Positions 49,201-61,200 of a stretch of 64,000 bases of DNA are shown here, in pieces. The notes beneath the pieces are model-generated. The model saw only the letters and a program-made list of their open reading frames with translations, ran no database searches and was not told the DNA's origin. The translations under genes were made by a program, and so were the position numbers. This DNA is from Chelonoidis abingdonii (Eukaryota > Chordata > Testudines > Testudinidae), in the NCBI RefSeq assembly GCF_003597395.2, contig NC_133778.1:23735734-23799733 (forward strand), in the 5' to 3' direction. Positions within the stretch are counted from its first letter, which is position 1, and every line of letters begins with the position of its first letter.

Positions 49201-52200
49201 CCCACATGGTGGGCACTGGGGTTCCGTTTCTCCCTCCTCAGCCCACTCTGACTCTGGTAATGGACGCATCTGCATTGGGATGGGGGGCACACCTCGGAAG
49301 CCTGACAACACAGTTTATGGCAGGTAGAAGAACTAACCCTGCATATCAATATCAAGGAACTCAAGATGATCCGCCTCGCATGCCAATCATTCCTGTCCTG
49401 CCTACAGGGCTATTGTGTAGCAGTATTGATGGACAACACCACAGCCATGTTTTAGCTCAACAAACAAGGCAGAGCCTGGTCATCTCCCCTTTGCCAGGAA
49501 GCCCTTCTGCTGTAGGAATTCTGTTTAGCCCACTCCGTCCTCCTTCAAGCTTCATACCTGCCGCGTGTCCAAAACGTACTGGCAGACAGCTTGAGCAGAC
49601 GTTTCCTTACGCACGTATGGTCGATTCATCCAGACATCATCCACTCGGTTTTCCGCAGCTGGGGGTTTCCCCGAATTGATCTGTTTGCTTTGTGGACCAA
49701 CAGGAAATGTCCAGCCTTCTGCTCCTTCCAGCGTCACAGTCCAGGCTCGATCGTGGATGCCTTCCTGATCCTATGGTCCAGCCAATGGCTTAACGCCTTC
49801 CTGCCATTTCCTCTGGTCCACAAGGTACTCCTCAAGGTCTGCAGGGACAAGGCGGACATCATACTGGTGGCCCCAGCTTGGCCTTGCCAGTGTTGGTACC
49901 CCACTCTCTTGGATCTGTCGATCTGGGTTCCCCTTTTGAGTCACTGGCTTCCTGCTCACTCCTCTACCTCTCCTGGAAGGTCGCCTTCCTAGTGGCCATT
50001 ACCTCAGCACGACAGGGTTCTGAGGTGCGGGCTCTCATGTGTGAACCACCTTATACCATTTTCCATAAGGATAAATTCAGCTGAGGCCTCATCCAGCTTT
50101 CCTACCAAAAGTTGTATCCTGTTTCCATGTCAGCCAGGACATTTTCCTGCCAGTTTTCTACCCAAAACCACGTGCCAACCTTCGAGAACAGCAGCTGCAT
50201 TCACTGGATGTCAGAAAAGTGCTCGCCTTCTACATAGACTGGACAAAGCCATTCTGCAAGATAACCCAGTTGTTCGTCTCCATCGCAGAATGAATGAAAG
50301 GTGCACCGGTTTCCTCCTAGCTAATATCTTCATGGATCACGGCATGTGTCTGCACTTGTTATAACCTGGCAAATGTCCTCCGCCTGTTGTTATGGCTCAT
50401 TCCACAAGGGATTAGGCCTTGTCAGCAGCCTTCCTGGCACACATACCCCTCCAGGAAATATGCCGGGCTGCCACATGGGCATTGGTGCACACCTTCACGT
50501 CGCACTACACCATCGTTCACCAATCTCGTGATGATGCAGCCTTCGGCAGGGTGATTCTTCAGGCTGCAATACTTTGACCCTGACCCCATCTCCAAGGTAA
50601 GGCTTAGGAGTCACCTAACTGGAATTGATATGAGCAAGCACTCGAAGAAATAACGGTTACTCACCTTTTCTGTAATTGTTGTTCTTCGAGATGTGTTGCT
50701 CATATCCTTTCCATTCCTCCACACCTTCCCCTGGCGGAGTAGCCAGCAAGCAGGAACTGAAGGGGGTCTGGCCGGCAGGGTCATATATAAAGCACCCTAT
50801 CGGCACCATTCCAGGGGGCTCCGCAACCAGCCCGACGGGTAGCTACTAGGGAAAAAGTTTCCGATATCTGTGCACGCGACGCGTGTGTATAACTAACTGG
50901 AATAGAAATGAGCAACACATCTTGAACAACAGTTACAGAAAAGGTGAGTAACTGTTTTTTTAGTCATGGGTATTCATATAGCAAAAGTCATGGACAGGTC
51001 ACCGGCCGTGAGTTTTTGTTTATTACCCATGACTTGTCCATGGCTTTTACTAAAAATGCCTGTGATTAAATCTTAGCCTTAGTTATAGGTGCATGAAAAA
51101 TTAACTCGTTACATGGGTCTGCAATTTATCACATAGATATCACCTTATGGTCCATGCATGTGTCTGTCTCTGTATTATATTGTATAAATATAGCTAAAGC
51201 TTTTTGGTTTTATGTATATGTAGTTTTAACTTTTTATATAGTTTGGGCAGTTGCAATTTGCATATAGCAGTAATTGGATATAGATGAATAGAGTATTTTT
51301 ATTAGCTCCAGTTACTGAATTTAAACTAGAAACCGTATTATCCTCTGCCTTTTTGGAGCTCTGACTTTTACTATAAATAACTGTGTTGCTTGCTTAATTC
51401 TTGTAAATCACATAAAATGCTAAGTAGATTATTAACAAGTTGTCTGATATTTTTAGATAACTGAGGATCCAAAGATGAGAATGTTAGTATTGAATCATCA
51501 CTTTGTGAGGCACCCAGCAAAGTTCTTTGAGGAAGATCCTGAAACACTTACTGAACTTAAAGGTATGCAACTCCAATTCCTTTGACCAGGATCCAGGGAC
51601 ACATTTTGTCTAAGAGTTAATTTTTTCACTACCAAATTGCTGAAGCACACACTCTTTCTTTAGGCACCACTCAAACACCATTTGGAATGCATGGTGACAA
51701 ACTATAGTCTTGATTCTTGTTTCTAGCTGAAGTAGGCTTGGTTGAGGACCATAGTGGGGCAAACACATGCCACTTTTGTATTCCCTAGTTTCTGGGGAGT
51801 AGCCAGGAAACAAAAATTGTTCCAGTTTAGGCCTGGCGGACTGATCTCCAGCAATCACAGGAGTAGCTGGAGCTCAGATGTACTGACTATAGTCTTTCCC
51901 AGGTCCATCCCCTATCCTGATGGGGGTTGGTATGTATGTATTGTAAAGCCATTATGCTAATTCTGGCTGCTTAGGGAATTCTTAGTGCCCAGATATGCAG
52001 ATTCAATGGCTCCTTTCCCTTGACAGAGCTGGGCAAAGAGACCCATGCTATAATAAAGAATTGGCTCCTCTCTTGGGTTGGGACATCTGCAGAATTCCTT
52101 ATTTGGCATTTTCTGGCTGCTAGGAAGTTAACAAGGCTGTAGAGCCCAGGAGTAACTACCAATTTTAATTTTTAATTTAATTTTGTTGAAATAGGCTAGG

Positions 52201-55200
52201 GGGAGGTGAATATCATCTTTGCATTTCTTTAGTTTTCATTAATCATTTAGTCAGATATTCTCCCCCCCACTCACCCTTCCAGTTCAATAGCAATTTGGAG
52301 TATATTTATGTGCAATTTTTTTCAATTGCATTTTCCTTTCTCCTCCCTCACTCTGACACTTGGCTAAATTTATCCATGTTGTAATGCTAGTAAGTTCAAA
52401 GGAGTTACAATAAGGGTGAATTTGAGCGTGTTTTGTGTGTCTAATAAATCTGTTTCTATTACTCGTCCCCCTTCATTCATATTTCTTTCTGCTCATACTT
52501 TCTTCTTGTAGCGTGTCTTCTGCTCCTAATTATGCTGCCTGAATTTGGGCTTTTTATGTTCCTTTCCTGTGAGACTGAAAGTGTGGTAGGGGCAAAGAAA
52601 GTATGCTGTGCTGTTATATTTTCAACACTCTTGTCTGTATTCAGCTCCCATGCTGACATAGATGCCCACCAGATGCTAATGCTATTTTTCTTTGAGACCT
52701 TTTATTTTAGTAGCAGCACTTATTAATACATTTTGCAAGTAATAATAGCATCCCTTTGTTTGGGATGCTGTACAGATAGTTGATTTTAACCATTGTATGC
52801 AATTCTGAGTAGCAGTTGTGAGTATTGGATTACATATTTTAATGTTCCTATGTCCTAACTTCTGGAGATGTGAACAAGAAGTTGATTAAAATATGCTTGA
52901 TATTTTTGTGAAGGTCTGCTGAAGATTATATTATACATTACAGGCAATTCCTGCAGTAACATACAACTAGAATTAAGGTTTTTTATCACACACAAGTGAG
53001 CAAATTAAAGTATATAATTTACTTCTAGGAACTTTGATTTGGATGAAAATCAAATCCTCAAAATGGACCTATACAGTTTACAATGTAAGTAGCATTAATT
53101 TCTTTTTCTAATTTCAATTTTGTTATTTCTGTGTTTTCTCTAATAAGCAATATTTTTTCTTTTAAGGAATCTGATGGAAAATATTTCATGTTTCCTCTTT
53201 CAAACCACAGAAATACCTACAGTCATGTCCACTGTCAAAACAGTATGTTGGTGAGAAAATACTTGCTTTCTGTATTTTTGTAAATATATCTGTTGTTACC
53301 TGATTTTAAATTTATGAAATGAATTGTTGTTTCCATTTAAAAAGCTCTATTAAGATAACTTCTCCAGTACAGTAATTATTGAACAGAGCCAGCTTTTTTA
53401 CTGTAATCCCACCTATTATTTATTTAGGGGTGCATGCGTTTTGGTATTTGTTATTTCTGGTGTGTTCATTATCATAGTATCTGAGTACTGCATATAAATA
53501 CTAAGGCCTTGTCTATATTAACAATTAGACCGCAACAAGTTGAGGTGTGAATCCACCCCACACTATCCTGCTGAGGTCTTTGTGTATGTACCCTGCTGAC
53601 GCATTAAGAATTTGTTAGGATACTTTAAGATTTTAACAAACTGTTAACACTTGTCAGCAGATGAACAGTTAGACCGTGGCAGGCTAGTGTTGGGTGGATT
53701 CATACGTCAGCTTGCTGTGGTCTAATTATTCATGTAGACAAGCCCTAAAACTGACTTAGAGTTGCCTATAATAGATTTTGCAGTTCACCACTCCAAACTT
53801 CAGCAGCCGAGCAACTGTTTCTCAACCCCATTCTCTGTTGTCATAACTTGACATGCAGATCGTGGTATGAAAATGATCAGCCTTTAGCACAGTTCTGTCT
53901 CCTCCATTAGTCCATTGCACATTCCAGTGATTCCTGGACCCTTTGTCTTTGGTTCCCTTCTGTCTAGTCCAGTGGTCCCCAACCTTTTTGTGGCCAGTAG
54001 CACATTCAAATTTTCAGAAGAGTGTGGCGGGCACCAGTAATTACTCACATAGTGCAGGGCTGGCTCCAGGCACCAGTGGAACAAGCACATGCCTGGGGCA
54101 GCACATGCTACGGGGCAGCATTCTGTCCATTCTGCAGAATCAGAGCATTTTTTTGTTTTGTTTTGTATTGGGTTTTTTTGGCAGCAGTTTTGGACAGTGC
54201 AGAGAGAAGCTGGAGAGAAGCCAGGAGGACAGAAAACACTGGCGTCCGCAGCCTGCAGCCCAGAGTACTCTATTGTCAGCAGGTGCACGGCCCTGGCTTT
54301 TCTCCCCTGCTGGGCAATAGGTGGGCCCCGCGCTTGTCAGGGACAGAGAACGCCAGCACCCTCCGCCCGCAGCCCCGGAGTTCTCTGTTCCCGGCAGATG
54401 CGGGGCTGTGGCTTCTCGAAGAACTTAAGCCACGGCCCTGCAGCGAGGAGGCGCCTGCAGCCGAGGAGTTCTCTATCCCCGGCAGGTGCGGGGCTGCAGC
54501 TTCTCTCCAACTTAAGCCACGGCCCTGCTTCTGCAAGGGACCAAGGACACCGGTGCCTGCAGTCTGCAGCCCCGGAGAAGCCGGAGAGAAGCTGCAGTCC
54601 CGCGCCTGCCAGGGACCGAGAATACCAGTGCCTGTAGCCCCGGAGTTCTGTCCCCAGCAGGCACAAGGCCACGGCTTCTCTCCCCTGCTGGGCACTAGGC
54701 GGGTGCACATAAATGTCCCGGTGGGTGCCATGGCCCCTGCAGGCACCGCGTTGGGGACCACTGCTCTAGTCTCTGTTGCTGTTAACTGCACTGTCCTTAA
54801 GAACTGGTGCAGCTGTTTCAATGGTTTGTGAATGGGGAGTAGGTCTTTAGTGTAGCAAGGCCTCATCTTATGCCCTCATTCAGGAAAGCATGTGCTTAAG
54901 TGACCTTCCTGAATAGGGAGGCTATCCTAAAATGGGGTTCTAGTAAGGGCCTTACCCAGAACAATATAAATGAACCGGGAGCTAGTAGAGGATATGGAGC
55001 ACCACCAGTTGATGTGTTCTCAGCCGTTTTCCTGTTGAGTAGATAAGCCGCTGTGTGCTATACAATTGGAGTTTGTGTTTCTTCCACTTTCAGCCTGAAA
55101 CATGATGATTTGCAGTAGTTTAACCTCAAGGCAAACACATGGATCACTTTGACTCACCTCCTCATTTGAAAAGGAGTATAGTTTCTTAACTGGAGGTGGA

Positions 55201-58200
55201 AGAATTGATTTCTCACCACTGTTACTACATAGGTATTCGAGATTAGTGAAGAGTCCACTAAGACTCCAAGATTTCGTATGACCTTGATGAATGGAGGGTA
55301 AATGCCTTTAGTGAAAGGAGAGGTCAGTGTCTTGGTTAGCTCCTATAATTGTTCCCCCTTCCCGCCAGCATCACTTCAGACTTACCTGAGTTCATGCAGG
55401 GGTCTAATGAATCCCTGCCTGGCTTCCTGCTAGCTCAGTTAGTGGGCTTCCAGGGTCAATGGCTCTGGGGCAGCCCAGACATAAAAACTACCCCATGGTG
55501 GGGACCCAAGGGCTTCTAAGTGCCCTGCTGTAGAGCTAGGAGCCTGGAAGCCCTTGGAGACCTAGGTATAGCTGGAGCCTGCTCCCTGCTGCAGAGCTAG
55601 GAACCTGGAAGCTGTGGAAACACTGGGAGACCCAGCTTGAGGTGTGGTTCTCAAGGCTTCTAGCCCATGGAACCAGGCACCAAAAGTCTTTGGCTCCCAT
55701 GCCTAGAGACTCCTGGCTCAGCCATGGTCCCCAGGGCTTCTAAGCTTCCAGCCCATCTGGGTGCCTTCTGCCTGGGAGCTGCAGCTGAGCCAGAGGCCTC
55801 AAAATTTGGGCTCCCAGGTTTAATTTCATTTCAAAAAATTTTAAACAAAATGTTTTGATTATATCAATAAGATTTTTTTTCAGATGTTCCATTCTGTGGG
55901 AAATGTTGGAAATTCTACCTTCTGTTCCAAAACGGAACACCATCCCCCCTCTCCTCCCACCTGCCCCCCAATATTGACATTTTCTGTAAAATAGAAATTC
56001 TGGCTTTTGATCAGCTTTAATCATTAGCAATGTTGTGTCTGATTCTTGCACCAGAATAGAATTTGCTTTATAAGATGTAAAATAACTGAAGTTCTTTAAA
56101 TCAGACACAACATTGCTTGGTAAGAATATAAATTTTACTTGGGCTGCTTGGGTATTTTAAAAAAGGGTTAATTTCTAACTAAACTGAATTTTTCATCTCA
56201 TTTATAAGCCATACTAATTGCTTACAGGATTTTGACAAAAACAATTGCTGATTACAAACAATAAACATTTTTGGCAGTATAACTACAGTACATCTTCAGT
56301 AGTTGTTTTTCATAAGTCTTTAAACTAGAATTGTTGATTGCACAAGTATATAAATAATACTTTAGTTTTGTACAGTCTTTATCATCATCATCTTATCTGA
56401 GGATCTATTGTTTTCCAAATACTTTACTTTGCAATTTGCTTGTAAGGTTGGCATGGAATATAGAGGGAACACCTTTGCCACCACTGCAGTCGATTAATAA
56501 TAATAATACAGTAACTTTATACAACAGTTTGGGACAAGAGATGAAGATCACCACCACATTATGTTTGAGGGATTTAGGCAGGCACAATATAACTACCCAG
56601 ACACTGGAATTACCACCCAGTCTTTTTAGAAGAGTTCTTTGAGACTTCTGAACACTTCAATTTTGTTTTTCATAAGAAATAATAAGTGCAATATCTTCTG
56701 TTCATTTTCATGGTTAGCAAAAACAACAAAGGGAAATTATTAAACATATTTCTTGTCTAGCCAAAGATTCTCATTATTCTACTTCATCGCATAATTCTGA
56801 GTTTGTGGTATCCAGCTTCTTGGCAGCAGACATGATGTCATTAACACTCTACAGGATCAAGAAAAAGAGATGGTGAATCTTAACTGATTTCAAATAAATA
56901 GCTAAGGAAACAAGAGATGAATCATACTTCATAAGTACCTGCATTTTTGTGTGTTGATTGAGTGTGTAAAGTCCCTCTTTGGAGCACTTGGTGGTTTTAA
57001 TGAGGGCCTCTGTAGAAATGTGTGATAGATAAGGATAGGGAAATGAAGACTGAAGTCTTGTCTTTTTAATAGACTTTGATGTATGTAAGTATTGAAGGAG
57101 GTTTAGAACAGTGGGTGATGTCTGATGAGGTGTCACAGGTAGGCAGGTATACATTAAGAGTGGATCATCAACACTAACTCTACATTTTTTTTTGAAGTGA
57201 AGCTTATATATAAACTCACACTTAAATTTTAAAGTAGTAACGCACATTTTCACATGGTATTGATTTAACAGGATACAAGTAGCTGGATTTATGGCTGTTT
57301 AAACAGTAGTTCATCTATGTGGTGAGTATAAAGGTTTCTTGTAATTTATTTAACTAGTTACTGTAAGATCAATTTTGGGCATTCAGTCTTGTAACACAGA
57401 GCAATTTAAAAGGAAGAACTATAGGGATTTAAGAAGGATTACTGTTAAAAGTCATTGTTATCTGGTATAATGTACAATCAGCTTTCTTAATATTTAAATA
57501 AATTCAAAGCAGTAATAAGTGACCTAGTATTTAAAGAAAAAAGATAACTCTCTTTACTTTTATGTAACTTATTTTGTCTCTGACTTGTATGTAATATCAC
57601 TTTAAAAAGTCCTCTGTCATGGAACTGTATCCGTTGTATGCAAAGGATGGACTGGATGGTCATCATCTTCCGTAACTACTACTATGAATTTATTGTCACT
57701 TGAGGACATTTAGGAATGGATGTGCTTGTTTTAGCAACTTTATTTTAGCAAATCAGGTTGTTAGGTTTAATTGATACATTTTGGAATTTGTAACGAATTA
57801 ATGCAAATTGAAACGATTTTTAGGGCCAGATTCACTAGCCTTTTAAAATCTGCTTTATTGCACTCCAACTGCTCAGAGCTGTGTTAAAGCAAATTTAATC
57901 TACTGCTTGGGTTAGGGGAGTCCCCATTTGGCATGAGGTCAGTGTAGTGGTCCTATGCCTCTGTATTCTGTCCCAGAAGTAAGGGAGCATGGCCAGGGTG
58001 CTTGTCTGACCACCTGGTACCCAAGTGTTATAATTGCCCTGCATTGAATTAGGAACCACTAAGGTGTCTTTATAACCCCTTTGCACACCCTCCAGATCTG
58101 CATCAAGCTCTGCCATTACAGGGAGTTGGGGCCATTCAGTCTAATTAAATATAGTGTCTTTTTTTAATTGTGAGTTAAGTCCATTTAGTCAAACAGCACC

Positions 58201-61200
58201 ATTTAAAGGGATCTGGAACAGTTTCAAATGTGGTTGTGGATTCTCAGTCACTGACTATTTTAAAATCAAAATTGGATGGTCTTCTAAAGGATTTTCTCTA
58301 GGAATTAGTTTAGTAAAGTTTCATGGCCTGTGTTATACAAGAGGTCATACTAGATGATCACAGTGGTGCCTTCTGGCCTTGGAATCTATTAATCTTGTTC
58401 TTAAAGTGCATCTCTTGAGAAGTGTCTGGGGTTTTGTTTAAAATATGTATAGCTGACCTAAAGTAAATTCATTAACAGATAATCATTAATCCAATTCTCG
58501 CTTTGAACTGCCACCTGAAAGGTTTGCACCAATAGGCAAAGCTGGTTGCACATGATACACTTTTATGAGTTCCCTTAAGCTGTGAGAACAGTGGATGCTT
58601 TTCCTTATTGTGCATTACTTCAGTACAAATGCAGATATCAGTTCATTAAGTGTTTTCATTATGCTTCAAAAAGTTGAGGCTAATAGCACCCAGATCTTGT
58701 GAATGCAGCGATATTGATACCTAAACAGCTCTGGCTGAAATCAGATTTGCAAGATCTCTGCTATTTGAGTTGTAAATTACTTTAGATTGCTAAATTATAA
58801 TGTGTGGTATATGGACAATCGTTCAGTTAACTATAGTTAAGGCTATGTTTTAGTCATTGGTACTTTTAGTAAAAGTTATGGACAGGTCACGGTAGCAAAC
58901 AAAAATTCATGGCCCGTGACTTGTCCATGACTTTTACTATATATCCCTGACTAAAACTTGGGGAGGGACCCCTTGGGAGGGCGGCCCTGGGGGTGCCACA
59001 GGTGCTGGGGAGGGGTGTGTGGCCGGGGGGGGAGGGCTGCTGAGGAGAGGGGTACCACAGGTGCTGGGGCGGGGGGTGTTGGTGGGGCTAGGGAATACTC
59101 CCTACAAAACTCCTGGAAATTGGTGACCCTAGTTCCTTGTGCTACCTCCGCTCTGCCTCAAGCCTTAGTTCTGCAGCTCCCATTGGCTAGGAACTGCGGT
59201 CAATGGGAGCTGCAGAGGCGGTGCCTGTGGGCGGAGGCAGCATGCGGAGCTAGGAGCTGAGGGAGGGGAGTTGCTGTTGCCCTTCTGGGGAGTGCCTCCC
59301 ACCCCGAGGTACGCGCCACCCATCTGCCCAACCCCGAGGACCACCACACCCACACTCCTGCTGCTGAGAGGTGAGATGGGGAGCTGAGACTGCCTCAGCA
59401 GTGGCCAGTGAACCTGGCTCGGGGTGTCCGAGCTGCTCAGCCAGGTCCAGTGACAAAATCTGTGACCTCCATGACAAACACGGAGCCTTAACTATAGTAG
59501 ACTTAGATCTGTGTCCTGTTTTTAACCTTGTGCATTTCTATAGGGGCAGAGAGAGGCTGGTGCATTACACTGTTACTGGCTAGCTTCTTTCATAATGAAT
59601 ATGTGCATTTTGTATAGTTGCACTTTAAAGTATTTTAACTTTTACAGCCTGGAAGGTTTTGATTTATCCTGGAAAGCTGAGTTACTGCCAACTGTTAAGG
59701 TAAATTGTACTATACGTTATTTTGTTGCAACAAACTGGGGTAAGCATTTATCTGAAGACGTTTTGTGTGGGTTTGTGAATAATTTAATACATTCACATAT
59801 TGTCTATAATTGATTTCTAAGCCAGGTTTCCTTTTGGGATATATGCTACTGGGGGAGTGGGAAACATCTTAATTAAAAAATCAGCTTCTTCCCCATTTTT
59901 GAGGGAAGTGATATTTATTCCATATCAACGACTTGGTTGTCAGGAGTCCAGCAAGAAAGCTGAAGTTTTCAAAAGGCTAATTCATTGTTAAGCCTATAGA
60001 AAACTTAAAAGAACATTGTAGTTTACTAAAACTACACCAATAAATTGTGTTTTAAAAAGCATCTTGGGTTTCTAATCAAAGGAAACAAATAGACTCTAAA
60101 TTGTGTTTGAGTTGTTCTAGAATGCAACTTGACTTTTCTGTTGTTATTGGCAAAGTCAGTACCTTCTTCTGTCATTCTGCTCTTGGGAGATTTCCCTTCA
60201 CTCCCTTTCTTATAGCAGAAGGCTTAGCATGTATTTTACATCTTGTAGACTTTAAAGTTCTCCTCTATTGGCAGACATTTTCTTTCACTTCTAAAGTTGA
60301 TAGCAGTTTGTAGCCACATAAATAAAGACAGCAACAGGGTTCAAACAGACTGAATATTGTGTGATATGCGATTGTTAATGAAACTTCAATGATACACATT
60401 CATCATAGCAGGAGAATATTTAAGTTAATAATCCGTGGGGAGCGACAGTGCATAAACAGTAGTAGTTATAGTAATCCATTTCTCAACTGCTGTCCAAATA
60501 TAAGCAATTTAAGGGTGTATCTCATCATAATTTCTTCAGCACCTACTGTATCTGAAATCTGTAACTGGAAATTCATAATAAAATGTTTTACCTGTAGCTT
60601 TTTAATGGGAGCAGGATTGGACCATCTCTAAAGAGTTGTGTACAGTATTTCAACATTTATATTAAACTTCAGTAGAGTAAGTGATGTGGCGCACAGTGCA
60701 GTTCACTATAGTACACAGCACTCTTTTAATGCAGGACACTTGCATATGAACTGTGTTTTTTTTCCCCTTAATTGTAATTGCTATTATTTGTGAAGCTTAC
60801 AATGATTGTAAGTGTTCACATTTAGGTGTGAGTTTCTGTGATGTACCTTCAAGAGGCACAGCACAGAATCCAGTGCCGACAGTGTGTGGGGTGTGATGCT
60901 AGCTTTAAGTCTCCTTTTGAGCACTCCCAATCATCTGTAGGGGCTGGAGCAGGCCCTGGCATAATTGAGACAGCCCTGGGAACCTTTCTCTGTGTCAGCA
61001 GCCTCCTGAGGCAGCCCCATGGCCTGCATTGCTTCTTGGAATCTCAGTAGCACTGTGGGCTCTGGCCCTGTCCTGGCATACCCCCTTAATACCAGGGCTT
61101 GCAAGTTTCTCCCATGGCCAGATATCAGGTTTTTAGGGCCGCTTACCCCACATAAAAGAGCTGAAGTAAGAGTGAGGCTCTCGCCTGAGGTTTTTAACTG

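Larger units (their letters stand above)
48024..50956 (+). mobile_element. DIRS-type retrotransposon, gag-deleted, ends and ICR preserved
   Basis: Structure: left inverted terminal repeat (48024-48207), RT, RNase H, tyrosine-recombinase region, internal complementary region (about 50611-50715), right inverted repeat (50751-50956). This is the DIRS architecture, which replicates through a circular intermediate joined by a tyrosine recombinase and so leaves no target duplication; none is seen. The gag region is missing between the left repeat and RT, and the RT has TGA stops, so it is not active. Coding frames run on the + strand, opposite to the hAT host orientation. Confidence 0.85.
47599..51081 (-). 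mobile_element. hAT element carrying a nested DIRS, TSD GTTGTAGG/GTTATAGG
   Basis: Ends TAAGGCTGTGACTCTGTCAC and GATTAAATCTTAGCCTTA form the TAAGGCT terminal repeat; flanks 47591-47598 and 51082-51089 match at 7 of 8 positions. Inside the right end, GTCATGGACAGGTCAC and GTGACTTGTCCATG-like arms fold back, exactly as in the second copy at 58838, which lies in the opposite orientation. The insert 48024-50956 is a DIRS retrotransposon. Without it the hAT is about 550 bp and non-autonomous. Confidence 0.88.
46621..51456 (+). other. PGAP1: PGAP1 intron 7, contains the DIRS-in-hAT nest
   Basis: About 72 percent of this 4.8-kb intron is the hAT element 47599-51081 with a DIRS inside. The 46621-47598 part and 51090-51456 are AT-rich with no gene. 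Confidence 0.75.
53251..57271 (+). other. PGAP1: PGAP1 intron 10
   Basis: Contains a foldback Harbinger MITE (53505), a hAT with an internal minisatellite (53970) and a 19-bp inverted repeat (56026). The block 55380-55830 is GC-richer with loosely repeated CCTGGAAGC and AGAGCTAGGA motifs and is probably another decayed repeat, which I cannot name. Confidence 0.6.
57322..59647 (+). other. PGAP1: PGAP1 intron 11
   Basis: Contains a CR1 3' end (58165) and a complete hAT (58838). A further palindrome-like block at 57825-58110 (GGGCCAGATTCACTAG start) is probably an old repeat. No gene. Confidence 0.6.

Noticed and set aside
54022..54866. Long open frames (269 and 182 codons on +, 196 on -) as candidate genes
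   Set aside because: They lie wholly in the GC-rich minisatellite of a hAT element bounded by target duplications, and have no domain, only repeat-derived composition.
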